Source: Aquimarina megaterium XH134
GTDB taxonomy: Bacteria; Bacteroidota; Bacteroidia; Flavobacteriales; Flavobacteriaceae
Assembly (NCBI RefSeq): GCF_000520975.1
Contig: NZ_JACB01000014.1
Span: 29,051-93,050 of the forward strand
Reading direction: 5' to 3'
Length of the DNA: 64,000 bases
Shown piece by piece: positions 8,404-16,373 of the stretch. A program made the translations under genes and the position numbers. Position 1 is the stretch's first letter; every line of letters starts with the position of its first letter. The notes below the pieces were generated by a model, which saw only the letters and a program-made list of their open reading frames with translations, was not told the DNA's origin and ran no database searches.

Positions 8404-8424
8404 ATGGCATACGGTGTATGTCAT
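8404..8424. promoter_or_regulatory. Imperfect palindrome upstream of the peptide gene
   Basis: The arms ATGGCATAC (8404-8412) and GTATGTCAT (8416-8424) are inverted repeats differing at one position, around a 3 bp centre. It stands out in an AT-rich region and is placed where an operator for the divergent-free peptide gene would be. No regulator gene is adjacent, so its binding partner is unknown. Confidence 0.4.
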
Positions 8425-8598
8425 GCAATGTAAGGTAGTTGATTTTTGAAATAAAAAACCATGTCAATGATTTGAAAAAAGACTTGATAACCTATGATTT
8501 GAAGGTTTTTTATATGGTTTGTATTAAAATCAAGCCTATCATCAAAAATGAATTAAAACTTATCCTACGAAAGTCAGTTTTTTAAGAATGTTAAGATG

Positions 8599-9003
8599 TT
8601 AAGCCACCTTATATTCTAACAATTGTATATTATCTTGTAAGCGCTCTTTTACGATACTCATCATTCGTTTGTTTAACGCAGAAGAGTTTTTCATATAGAT
8701 CTGGTATTCTTCTACAGTGAATTGCCCTATAATCATTCCTTTTAAACTATTTCTGAATTTCATATCCTTTTGGATAGCATTCTCTATAAAATCAAAGCGT
8801 TTTTCTAAGGATAACTCATAGAAAGTATTCTTTCTTTTTTTAATATAGTTTTTAAATACTTCGATCAATAGGTCTCCCTGTAATTTTATAATAGGTCTAA
8901 TCGTTTTGTTCTGAAATTGTTCATCATTAGACATGTTTTCAGAAACTCTTGCATTTAATAACTGTGGTCGTATTGCCAATAAATTTGTTTCCCTGTTTTC
9001 CAT
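8599..9003 (-). CDS. Conserved-looking small protein, unknown function
   Basis: A 134-residue, charged, mostly helical soluble protein with no signal peptide. It is rich in Lys, Glu and Asn and includes the segments LLAIRPQLLNA at about 8-18, IEVFKNYIKKRKNTFYEL at about 48-65, and IGQFTVEEYQIYMKNSS near 90-107. I do not recognise a catalytic motif. Its composition and codon use are like the neighbouring genes, so I regard it as real. Proteins like this in Flavobacteriia are often given a glyoxalase label, but no vicinal-oxygen-chelate metal motif is visible, so that name would not be supported here. It stands alone: 238 bp from the peptide gene and 140 bp from the convergent-side terminator at 9179-9204. 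Confidence 0.75.
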   Translation of the reverse strand: MENRETNLLAIRPQLLNARVSENMSNDEQFQNKTIRPIIKLQGDLLIEVFKNYIKKRKNTFYELSLEKRFDFIENAIQKDMKFRNSLKGMIIGQFTVEEYQIYMKNSSALNKRMMSIVKERLQDNIQLLEYKVA

Positions 9004-9178
9004 AATAAAGAAGGTTTACTAAAAATAAGTATTTGTTATGCTTAAAAATCAAGACTATGTTTAGAGTTTTAAACGACTTATAAACAATAAAAGAGTTGCA
9101 TATATGGAGTGTTTTGTTATACTAATCTAATCTTTTTATTTTCGTGCTACATTACCTTAACAATAAGTTATTTATAAT

Positions 9179-9204
9179 AAAAGCCCTCTATATAGAGGGC
9201 TTTT
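9179..9204 (-). terminator. Bidirectional-looking terminator
   Basis: A perfect 26 bp palindrome (AAAAGCCCTCTAT and its complement) ending in T-runs on both strands. It lies 22 bp beyond the stop codon of the beta-propeller gene on the minus strand. Confidence 0.8.
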
Positions 9205-9226
9205 GTATAACAGGGTGTTTTTTCGT

Positions 9227-12200
9227 TTATTTCTTTATGAATTCTTCTTTGCTTAAAATTTTGGCAGGAGTTTCACCAGATTTTTCAAGGTATTTGTTAA
9301 ATTTTGCTACCTGCTTACCATTTATTTTTTCGTATGCAGCCTTAGCTTCATTTAATCTAGCCTCTAATACTTCCTGATTTTCTAATTGGGCAAAAGAAGG
9401 TTTTTCGAACTGTTCTGCCACTTCGCCATATAAATCAGATAATTTTTCTCTTAGTTGAGGTTCGGCTTCATCAACATAATTATCACCTGTAGTGACTACC
9501 AGAGTTTCTTTTAATGCATTTAATTCTTTAACAGCTGCAGAAGTAACTTTTTGTGAAGCTGGGTCTTTTTTTAATACTGCTTCGGCTTTCTTTATATTTT
9601 GATCAATTTTATGAACCAGATATGCCAGATCTTCCATATCGTTAAATAACTCTTGCGTTGTTTTATTATGAGCAATTCTGCCTTTTTCTGATATTAAAGA
9701 AGTAGGGTCATTTTGTAGCGTTATGGTACTTTCATATTGTTTTTTACCTTTCTTAAGTACTATTTTATAAGTGCCTTCAGAAGCTCTTGGCGCAGTAAAT
9801 CCACCAAAGGTAAATGTTTTTCCAGCAGCTACTTTAGGTCCTTTTTTCCTGAAATTCCAGGTTACTATATTGATACCTTTAGCTTTTCCGGGAACAAGAC
9901 TTACTATCTCGGTACCATTTTGATCTTGTACAGATAGCGTCATTTTTCCAAAAGTATGTCTCTTTTTGAGGTAGTAGATAATTTTTGCAGAAGAGCTTGG
10001 ATTATCTCCTGTAAATTGAAGTTCTGTACTTCCTCCACCAAAACCACCTTCTTCTTTGATTATTGAAGGTTTAGTATTAAAAAAGTGAACATCTTTGGCA
10101 AGAATTTCTTGATTTATTTGCCTTAGAGGGGAGATATCATCAATAATGATAACACCTCTACCGTGGGTCCCTAATACAAGATCATTAGTTTTTTTCTGTA
10201 GATCAATAAAATGAACAGCAGCAGCAGGCATATTATTGGTGAAGCGCGACCAGTTTTTACCACCATTTATGGATATAAATAATCCAAATTCGGTTCCTAA
10301 GTATAGTAGGTCTTCATTTACATAATCTTCCTGAATATTTCTTGCAAACCCTATGATTTCATCTGTCACCAGGGATTTCCATGTTTTTCCAAAATCAGAG
10401 GTTTTATATACATAGGTGTTCATATCTCCCGATGCATGACCATCAAACACAGCATATGCCGTTCCTTTATGATGTGAACTAGCTTCTATGTGATATACCC
10501 AGGTATTTTTTGGTAATCCTTGAATATTGGCTACTGTATTAATCCAGGTTGCTCCACCATCTTGAGTAACCTGCACATTACCATCATCGGTTCCTACCCA
10601 AATTACTTTTTGATCAATTGGGGATTCTGCAATTGTAAAAATTGTAGTATGTGTTTCGGCTCCCGACTTATCTGTAGAGATACCTCCTGATTCTTTATCT
10701 TGTTTTGCAGGATCATTGGTAGTAAGATCTGGTGATATTTTTTTCCAGTTGTCGCCCATATCATCACTTACATGAAGGAATTGACTACCCATATAAAACC
10801 GATCCGGTTGATGGTTACTCACTGCCATTGGAGCATTCCAGTTAAAGCGTAGATCAACTTCTCCTTTAATAGGTAGAGGAGCAATGTTTTTGGTGTAATT
10901 CTTATCTACATCATATCTCCATACATTTTGTGCTCCTTGCATTTCAGAATAAATAATATTCTTGGTTGGGTGTTTTAATACTCTGAATCCATCTCCATAT
11001 CCAACGCGATTCCAATCACGTGCTTCTATACCTCCTGGAGAAGAAGATGGTCCCCACCAGGAACCATTATCTTGTAGGCCTCCATAGATATTGTAAGGCT
11101 CTTCATTATCTACACTAATATGATAGAACTGAGAAATTGGTAAATTATCTACCATATCCATTGTAGATCCACCATCCCAACTTCTGTATACTCCACCATC
11201 GGTTCCTACATACATTCGATCTGAGTTGTTGATGTCAAAAACAACATCATGTATATCTGCATGCATATTTCCCAGGTTTTTGAAGGTTTTTCCTCCGTCT
11301 CTAGAGATAGATCCAAACAACCCTCCTTTAACCAGAATATCCGGATTTTTTGGATCTACGACGATTCTTGAGAAATAGAAAGGTCTAACTACCAAACCAA
11401 AATCTCCATTTAATAATTTCCAACTGGCTCCTGCATCATCAGAGCGATATAGTCCTTTATCTTCTTTACTTTCTACTACTGCGTATACTATTTTGGGGTT
11501 AGAGGGGGCTATTGCCAATGCAAATCTCCCCAGATCACCTTTAGGAAAACCGTTATGGATTTTATTCCATGTTTTTCCGGCATCTGTAGATTTGTACAAT
11601 GCGCTATTAGGTCCTCCTGAATTAAATCCCCAAGCGGTTCTTCTAAACTCCCACATCGCTGCATAAAGCGTATTAGGATCGTTGGGATCCATTATAAGGT
11701 CATTAACTCCTGTTTTTTCATTAACATAAAGTATCTTATTCCAGGTTTTTCCTCCATCTACCGTTTTGTATACTCCTCTTTCTTCACTATCTCCCCATAA
11801 AGCCCCTAAGACTCCAACATAAATTTCATTAGAGTTTTTGGGATTAATCTCTATACTACCAATTCGTTCTGAGTTTTCAAACCCCATTTTTTTCCAATTT
11901 GCCCCTCCATCTGTGGATTTATATAACCCATCACCGATAGAAACACTGTTTCTGGTCCATATTTCACCTGTTCCTACCCAGATAGTATTATCTGGATCAT
12001 TAGGATCAATTTTTACTACTCCTATTGATTGTGCATGATCATCGAATACAGAGGAGAAGCTTGCTCCCCCATTCGAGGATTTCCAAACTCCACCACCAGC
12101 AGTACCGGCATATAGTATTCTATCGTTGGTAGGGTGATTTTCTAAATCTATAATCCGACCACTCATGAGGGCGGGTCCGATTTGTCGTGCTTCAAGGTTT

Positions 12201-12295
12201 CCGAATAGTTCTTTGCCTTTTAGAACAACTTCCTGTGCTTGCAAGTGTATGGAAAAGAGTATAGCCAAGCTTGCAATTATAAATTGTTTGTTCAT
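9227..12295 (-). CDS. Secreted BNR/VPS10-type beta-propeller protein
   Basis: A 1022-residue exported protein with a signal peptide ending near AQA/Q21. Residues about 30-740 hold at least ten Asp-box-like motifs of the form S-x-D-x-G-x-x-W (for example STDGGANWKK, TVDGGKTWNK, TQDGGATWIN, TSDFGKTWKS, SINGGKNWSR), typical of sialidase, sortilin and YVTN-type multi-blade propellers. The C-terminal 280 residues contain an FlgD-like beta domain (about 790-850) and a helical tail. Proteins of this sort are often annotated as glycosyl hydrolase, but no sialidase active-site set is evident, so enzymatic activity is unproven; a binding or structural role outside the inner membrane is equally likely. 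A terminator at 12324-12350 separates it from the upstream LolA-like gene on the same strand. Confidence 0.85.
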   Translation of the reverse strand: MNKQFIIASLAILFSIHLQAQEVVLKGKELFGNLEARQIGPALMSGRIIDLENHPTNDRILYAGTAGGGVWKSSNGGASFSSVFDDHAQSIGVVKIDPNDPDNTIWVGTGEIWTRNSVSIGDGLYKSTDGGANWKKMGFENSERIGSIEINPKNSNEIYVGVLGALWGDSEERGVYKTVDGGKTWNKILYVNEKTGVNDLIMDPNDPNTLYAAMWEFRRTAWGFNSGGPNSALYKSTDAGKTWNKIHNGFPKGDLGRFALAIAPSNPKIVYAVVESKEDKGLYRSDDAGASWKLLNGDFGLVVRPFYFSRIVVDPKNPDILVKGGLFGSISRDGGKTFKNLGNMHADIHDVVFDINNSDRMYVGTDGGVYRSWDGGSTMDMVDNLPISQFYHISVDNEEPYNIYGGLQDNGSWWGPSSSPGGIEARDWNRVGYGDGFRVLKHPTKNIIYSEMQGAQNVWRYDVDKNYTKNIAPLPIKGEVDLRFNWNAPMAVSNHQPDRFYMGSQFLHVSDDMGDNWKKISPDLTTNDPAKQDKESGGISTDKSGAETHTTIFTIAESPIDQKVIWVGTDDGNVQVTQDGGATWINTVANIQGLPKNTWVYHIEASSHHKGTAYAVFDGHASGDMNTYVYKTSDFGKTWKSLVTDEIIGFARNIQEDYVNEDLLYLGTEFGLFISINGGKNWSRFTNNMPAAAVHFIDLQKKTNDLVLGTHGRGVIIIDDISPLRQINQEILAKDVHFFNTKPSIIKEEGGFGGGSTELQFTGDNPSSSAKIIYYLKKRHTFGKMTLSVQDQNGTEIVSLVPGKAKGINIVTWNFRKKGPKVAAGKTFTFGGFTAPRASEGTYKIVLKKGKKQYESTITLQNDPTSLISEKGRIAHNKTTQELFNDMEDLAYLVHKIDQNIKKAEAVLKKDPASQKVTSAAVKELNALKETLVVTTGDNYVDEAEPQLREKLSDLYGEVAEQFEKPSFAQLENQEVLEARLNEAKAAYEKINGKQVAKFNKYLEKSGETPAKILSKEEFIKK

Positions 12296-12323
12296 AATTA
12301 CTGGTTGTTTATTTAGAATAAAA

Positions 12324-12350
12324 AATCCCCAAATTTTTGATTTGGGGATT
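12324..12350 (-). terminator. Terminator of the LolA-like gene
   Basis: Stem AATCCCCAAA (12324-12333) with its complement at 12341-12350 and a 7 nt loop, followed on the minus strand by a T-run. It sits 12 bp after the stop codon of the gene at 12362-13099. Confidence 0.8.
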
Positions 12351-12361
12351 ATAATTTGTGT

Positions 12362-13099
12362 TTATTTTCCTTCTGGGAAAGCGAATAATGCAGCTTCTAC
12401 TTCTGGATTGAGATCAAACTCCTTGAAATCCATGCTTTGGAATTGACTACTTTGTGAGAAAGGAAAGTATAGTCCTTCTACTTCCTGGTAATCACTAATA
12501 GACATTTTTATTTTCTGACCTTTCATTGGACCTTCCTGAATCTCTTCTTCAACTATGATAGGTACAAAATTTTCGGTATCAAAATAGTAATGAGAAATAT
12601 TAGGTTGTGATTGACCATTAACAGTAATTGGATCTTTGGTTACCTTTATTTTAAAAGTCTCTGTTCCATCTACAGTTTCCTTACCTATAAGCTCTATTGC
12701 ATACCCTTTTTCTTTATAATTTAAAAATGGAGAAGGCCAATCTTTGATTTGCTTCTTCATATTTTCTGTAGCTTCATTGTCACTCTTTTCAGCTTCCATA
12801 GTTTGTTGATTTCTAGACCATGAAGTTTTTCCGTCATATGCGGCCCAGATCATTTTATTTCCTTGTAGTTCGATTGTAGTAGACTGGCGTCCATCTTTCA
12901 TCATAACTTGTTCAAAAGGAATTTCCATCCCTTGCATTTTCATTACTCCTTTCATAGTAATGCCTTCTAGTTTTTCCCAATTTTCTTTTCCCCCTGTATT
13001 TTCGAAGTAATTATTAACTATTTCATCTGCAGTTTGTGCATAGAACGATGTTGAGATAGCTAGTACAAGAGCTACTGTAATAGATTTTAAAGCATTCAT
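12362..13099 (-). CDS. Periplasmic LolA-like outer-membrane lipoprotein-sorting-type protein
   Basis: A 245-residue exported protein: signal peptide about 1-21 (cleavage after FYA), then TADEIVNNYFENTGGKENWEKLEG, a beginning shared by Bacteroidota proteins of the LolA/LolB-like superfamily (half-barrel that binds acyl chains). The strand-rich body includes FKIKVTKDP near 170 and a C-terminal DLNPEVEAALFAFPEGK segment typical of this group. True LolA of this organism is more likely the 211-residue protein at 40754-41389, so this is probably a paralogue with another lipid-linked substrate. It is upstream of and on the same strand as the propeller gene but separated by a terminator. Three TGTAACA-like words at 13130-13160, two of them forming an inverted repeat (13144-13159), could be operator sites. 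Confidence 0.75.
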   Translation of the reverse strand: MNALKSITVALVLAISTSFYAQTADEIVNNYFENTGGKENWEKLEGITMKGVMKMQGMEIPFEQVMMKDGRQSTTIELQGNKMIWAAYDGKTSWSRNQQTMEAEKSDNEATENMKKQIKDWPSPFLNYKEKGYAIELIGKETVDGTETFKIKVTKDPITVNGQSQPNISHYYFDTENFVPIIVEEEIQEGPMKGQKIKMSISDYQEVEGLYFPFSQSSQFQSMDFKEFDLNPEVEAALFAFPEGK

Positions 13100-13258
13100 T
13101 AGTTGTGATTTTTATGATGTTGTTGTAACAATTAGTCAATCTAGTAACATTTTTGTTACACTTTTTTAGATATTTTTATAGTTATAGGAGCAAAGTAATT
13201 GTTCAGAATCTTATTTTTTTAATTAATTTTCATCACATAAATATAAAAAAGCAAATGC

Positions 13259-14149
13259 ATGAAATTTGGCAAAGTAGAACACCCTGATATCATAGATTTT
13301 AGCTTACCAGATGATCATAAGGATACGGTAAGAGTTTTAAATACTACAGCAAAAGGAAGTTTATCAACTTATGTTGGTTGTGCCAAGTGGAACAGGCAAG
13401 ATTTAAAAGGATTTTACCCCAGAGGAACAAAGGATGAACTAGAGTATTATTCGAGACAGTTTAATAGTATTGAATTGAATGCTACATTTTATAGGATTTT
13501 TCCTGAAGATCAGTTTAAAAAATGGTACGATAAAACTCCAGAAGGATTTAAATTTTTTCCAAAACTCGTACAGAATATTTCTCATCTAAAAAGATTAAAT
13601 GAAGATGTAGCGCCTTATGTAGATGAATATTTATCTAATGCAATTCACTTAAAAGAAAAGTTAGGAACCATATTTTTACAAATGCATGGTAATTTTGCTC
13701 CTAAAAATTTTGATAGAGTTATTCGATTTATAGAAAAATGGCCTAAAGAAATACGTTTGGCCGTAGAATTTAGGCATACAGATTGGTTTAATGATGTAAC
13801 GGTAGCTGGTGAATTATATAGCCTTCTTGAAAGTAATAATATATCGAATATCATTACAGATACGGCGGGTAGAAGAGATTTACTTCATATGCGTTTAACC
13901 AATGATGAAGCTTTTGTGAGATATGTTGGAGCAAATCACAAAACAGATTATACAAGGCTAGATGACTGGGTAAAGCGACTTTCTACCTGGAAAGATGAAG
14001 GGATTAACCATATACACTTTTTTGTACATCAAAATTTGGAGGTAGAATCCCCCTTACTGTCTAAGTACTTCATTAAAGAATTAAATGATCATTTAGGAAC
14101 ACAATTAGGTTTGCCAAACCATTTATCAGACGATCTCAAATTATTTTAG
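13259..14149 (+). CDS. DUF72 (YecE-like) TIM-barrel family protein
   Basis: A 296-residue cytosolic protein of the DUF72 family. The diagnostic start of the domain is YVGCAKWNRQDLKGFYP at about 38-54, followed by NSIELNATFYRIF near residue 78, the FKFFPKLVQNISH segment near 104-116, IFLQMHGNF near 139-147 and the VEFRHTDWF motif near 170-178. Family members fold as TIM barrels; their reaction is not established, though some genomic context links them to DNA repair or iron-sulfur proteins. Here it is a single gene with no clear partner. The ATG at 13259 follows a 159 bp divergent gap. Length is normal. Confidence 0.8.
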   Translation: MKFGKVEHPDIIDFSLPDDHKDTVRVLNTTAKGSLSTYVGCAKWNRQDLKGFYPRGTKDELEYYSRQFNSIELNATFYRIFPEDQFKKWYDKTPEGFKFFPKLVQNISHLKRLNEDVAPYVDEYLSNAIHLKEKLGTIFLQMHGNFAPKNFDRVIRFIEKWPKEIRLAVEFRHTDWFNDVTVAGELYSLLESNNISNIITDTAGRRDLLHMRLTNDEAFVRYVGANHKTDYTRLDDWVKRLSTWKDEGINHIHFFVHQNLEVESPLLSKYFIKELNDHLGTQLGLPNHLSDDLKLF

Positions 14150-14235
14150 CATAGAGCTATGGAGCTATCAGGTAGGTTTTTCTTATGATTTAACGGTATT
14201 ACCTTCTTTTGTAAATGTTAAAAGTTTAGTTTTTG

Positions 14236-14265
14236 TTGCTTTTAAGCGAACATATGTGTATTTTG
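14236..14265 (+). promoter_or_regulatory. Bacteroidota-type promoter upstream of the His-rich protein gene
   Basis: A TTG at 14236-14238, a 20 nt spacer and TATTTTG at 14259-14265, one base short of the TAnnTTTG consensus. It would start transcription near 14272, upstream of both candidate start codons of the following gene. Confidence 0.5.
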
Positions 14266-14359
14266 CCGATGAATTTAAAATTAATATTGTAGGAAATTAC
14301 TTAATATTATTGTTTTGAATTCAGTTATAATTACTCATGGTCCCTTAAATATCAACTGT

Positions 14360-14749
14360 ATGAATAAACTTTTACGCTATCCTCTTATATTTGTTTTTTT
14401 GTTAATTGCTAATCTAGCTAATTCTCAATCTAGTACTACCATCAATCATTCTAATCACGAACAGGAAAATATATTTTCTTTTCTTACCGATCAGCCTATT
14501 TTAATCCAAAATCATGTATTTTCTAAAAAGAAGGTTTTTTCTTACGATTTTAATGTCGTTGAAACCGAAAATGATCATGCAGATCATGATCATGCTAATG
14601 ACGTAGTTTTGTTAGATATCATATTCTCTGACGAAGGGTCTGATTTTAACTGCTCTGGTGGGTTTTGCATGAATAAATCTCATTTTCATAAAAAGGGATT
14701 AAGTATGAAAAAACAACTCTTTGATTATTTTATGAGTATTGCTTGTTAG
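14360..14749 (+). CDS. Small secreted His-rich protein, unknown function
   Basis: A 129-residue protein from ATG 14360; a longer frame starting at TTG 14315 would put 15 non-signal residues before a clear signal peptide, so the ATG is preferred. The signal peptide (MNKLLRYPLIFVFLLIANLA) ends near NSQ. The mature part has many His residues, including DHADHDHAND about halfway, and a short Cys pair in NCSGGFCM, plus a final Cys as the last residue. His clusters and Cys pairs suggest metal binding (copper, zinc or nickel) in the periplasm or outside the cell, but I recognise no family. It is followed by the helicase gene after 89 bp. Confidence 0.6.
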   Translation: MNKLLRYPLIFVFLLIANLANSQSSTTINHSNHEQENIFSFLTDQPILIQNHVFSKKKVFSYDFNVVETENDHADHDHANDVVLLDIIFSDEGSDFNCSGGFCMNKSHFHKKGLSMKKQLFDYFMSIAC

Positions 14750-14787
14750 TAGGATTTAACAATTAAGCTGGTTATTTTTTGATTAAG

Positions 14788-14819
14788 TTGAATTATGAAT
14801 AGATATTCAATTACTTTTG
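14788..14819 (+). promoter_or_regulatory. Consensus Bacteroidota promoter of the DEAD-box gene
   Basis: TTG at 14788-14790, a 21 nt spacer, and TACTTTTG at 14812-14819, a full match to the TTG / TAnnTTTG promoter described for Bacteroidota. Transcription would start near 14826, giving a leader of only about 13 nt before ATG 14839. This is the best promoter match in the window. Confidence 0.75.
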
Positions 14820-14838
14820 CAACTTAAATCAGATATGT

Positions 14839-15948
14839 ATGACGTTTTTAGAGTTAGGAGTACCCAAAGATCTTAATAAAGGTCTTAAGGAGATGGGAAT
14901 TACAAATCCTACAAAGATTCAAGAACAGGCAATTCCTGTTTTAATGAGTCAGCAAACCGATTTTATTGGGAAAGCTCAAACCGGAACTGGAAAAACTGCA
15001 GCTTTTGGAATTCCATTATTATCCCGGATTGACCCTTCTAAAAAACATGTTCAGGCTTTAGTTTTGGCACCTACTCGCGAATTGGGTCAACAGATAGCAA
15101 AACAACTTTTTAAGTTCACTAAGTATACAGATAAGATTTTTACCGAATCGGTATATGGTGGCGAAAAAATTGAAAAACAACTTTCGAGATTAAAAAGACC
15201 TACACATATTATTGTAGCAACACCAGGCAGACTTATAGATTTGATGAATAGGAAAGCGGTCGATATTTCTGAAATAAAGACGTTGGTTATGGATGAGGCG
15301 GATGAAATGTTAAGTATGGGGTTTAAGAAGGATCTAACTACAATTTTGTCCAAAACCAAAGGAAATAGAAATGTTTGGCTTTTTTCTGCTACGATGCCGT
15401 CTTCTCTAAACGAAATTATAAATTCTTATGTTAGTAAAAGTGCAGTACAAATAAGTATTGATAAAGATGATGCAGTTAATAAAGGGATACAACATCAATT
15501 TGTTGTAGGTGATGAGGTTAATAAATTAGATACGCTTGCGTATTTTCTGAAAACGCAAAAAGGAGGTAGGGGAATTATTTTCACAAAAACTAAAGCTGCC
15601 GCCCGAGTACTTCATAAACAACTAAAAGCTAAAAATTATGAAGTAGGCCTTCTCGAAGGAGAAATGACACAAAAAGATAGAGATAAAGTAATGAGAGCGT
15701 TTAGGAAAAAAACGTTACAATTACTAGTATCTACAGATGTTGCAGCAAGAGGTATCGATGTTGCTAATCTAGCTTTTGTTGTTCATTATCAATTGCCGGA
15801 TCAAATAGAATATTATACACACAGAAGTGGTAGAACAGCCAGAGCAGGAAAAACAGGTTTATCCTTAGCTCTAATAACCAAATCAGAGGTGCAGGTTATA
15901 AGAGAACTAGAAAAACAACTTGGGATACGATTTAACCAGGTTAGATAA
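14839..15948 (+). CDS. DEAD-box ATP-dependent RNA helicase
   Basis: A 369-residue protein with all helicase motifs: a Q motif (PTKIQEQAI, about 24-32), Walker A AQTGTGKT at 46-53, PTRELGQQ at about 78-85, TPGR near 128, DEAD at 152-155, SAT at 183-185, and the C-terminal RecA lobe with ARGID near 300 and HRSGRTARAG near 331-340. It ends about 27 residues after motif VI, so it lacks the long basic C-terminal extension of RhlE or CsdA types and is a minimal core helicase. Role: RNA duplex unwinding, probably in ribosome assembly or RNA decay at low temperature (family knowledge). A strong promoter and a palindromic terminator show that it is a single-gene transcription unit. Confidence 0.92.
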   Translation: MTFLELGVPKDLNKGLKEMGITNPTKIQEQAIPVLMSQQTDFIGKAQTGTGKTAAFGIPLLSRIDPSKKHVQALVLAPTRELGQQIAKQLFKFTKYTDKIFTESVYGGEKIEKQLSRLKRPTHIIVATPGRLIDLMNRKAVDISEIKTLVMDEADEMLSMGFKKDLTTILSKTKGNRNVWLFSATMPSSLNEIINSYVSKSAVQISIDKDDAVNKGIQHQFVVGDEVNKLDTLAYFLKTQKGGRGIIFTKTKAAARVLHKQLKAKNYEVGLLEGEMTQKDRDKVMRAFRKKTLQLLVSTDVAARGIDVANLAFVVHYQLPDQIEYYTHRSGRTARAGKTGLSLALITKSEVQVIRELEKQLGIRFNQVR

Positions 15949-15970
15949 TCAAAAACTATAGTTTTTGATT
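15947..15970 (+). terminator. Palindromic terminator after the DEAD-box gene
   Basis: A perfect 24 bp palindrome (AATCAAAAACTA and its complement) that starts at the end of the helicase stop codon. It lies between convergent genes and can serve the response-regulator operon from the minus strand as well. Confidence 0.7.
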
Positions 15971-15989
15971 CTTATAATTCTTTCTACAA

Positions 15990-16373
15990 TTATGTTGTTT
16001 GTGATGTACTTATTTTTGATATTACCGATAAAAGTTGGTCAAAATTTACAGGCTTAGAGAAGTAATCATCAAACCCGATATTAATAAAACGTTGCTCATC
16101 GCCAGGCATAGCATAAGCTGTTACTGCAAAAACAGGAATGTTTTTGAGGATATCCAGTTTGCGAAATCTTTGAAGTAATTCACAGCCATCCATTTGATTA
16201 AGGCCAAGATTAATATCAACCAAAATAAGATCCAGCACTTCTTCCTTCACAACTTTAAGGGCTTGTGAACCATTTTCTGCAATAATAACATTAGAATCAT
16301 TTCTGGATAACATTTTATCCATTACCATTGCGTTTATTTTATTATCTTCTACGTAGAGAACATTCATAGGCAT
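15990..16373 (-). CDS. Single-domain response regulator
   Basis: A 127-residue CheY-like receiver with no output domain. The acidic pair ED at 9-10, the phosphoacceptor Asp53 (LILVDIN), the conserved Thr near 85 (FAVTAYA) and the Lys near 107 (YFSKPV) are all present, so it should be phosphorylated. It overlaps the end of the upstream kinase gene by 10 bp, which implies translational coupling and makes that kinase its probable partner. As in many hybrid systems of Bacteroidota, it may act as a phosphorelay intermediate or through protein contacts rather than by binding DNA. Confidence 0.9.
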   Translation of the reverse strand: MPMNVLYVEDNKINAMVMDKMLSRNDSNVIIAENGSQALKVVKEEVLDLILVDINLGLNQMDGCELLQRFRKLDILKNIPVFAVTAYAMPGDEQRFINIGFDDYFSKPVNFDQLLSVISKISTSQTT

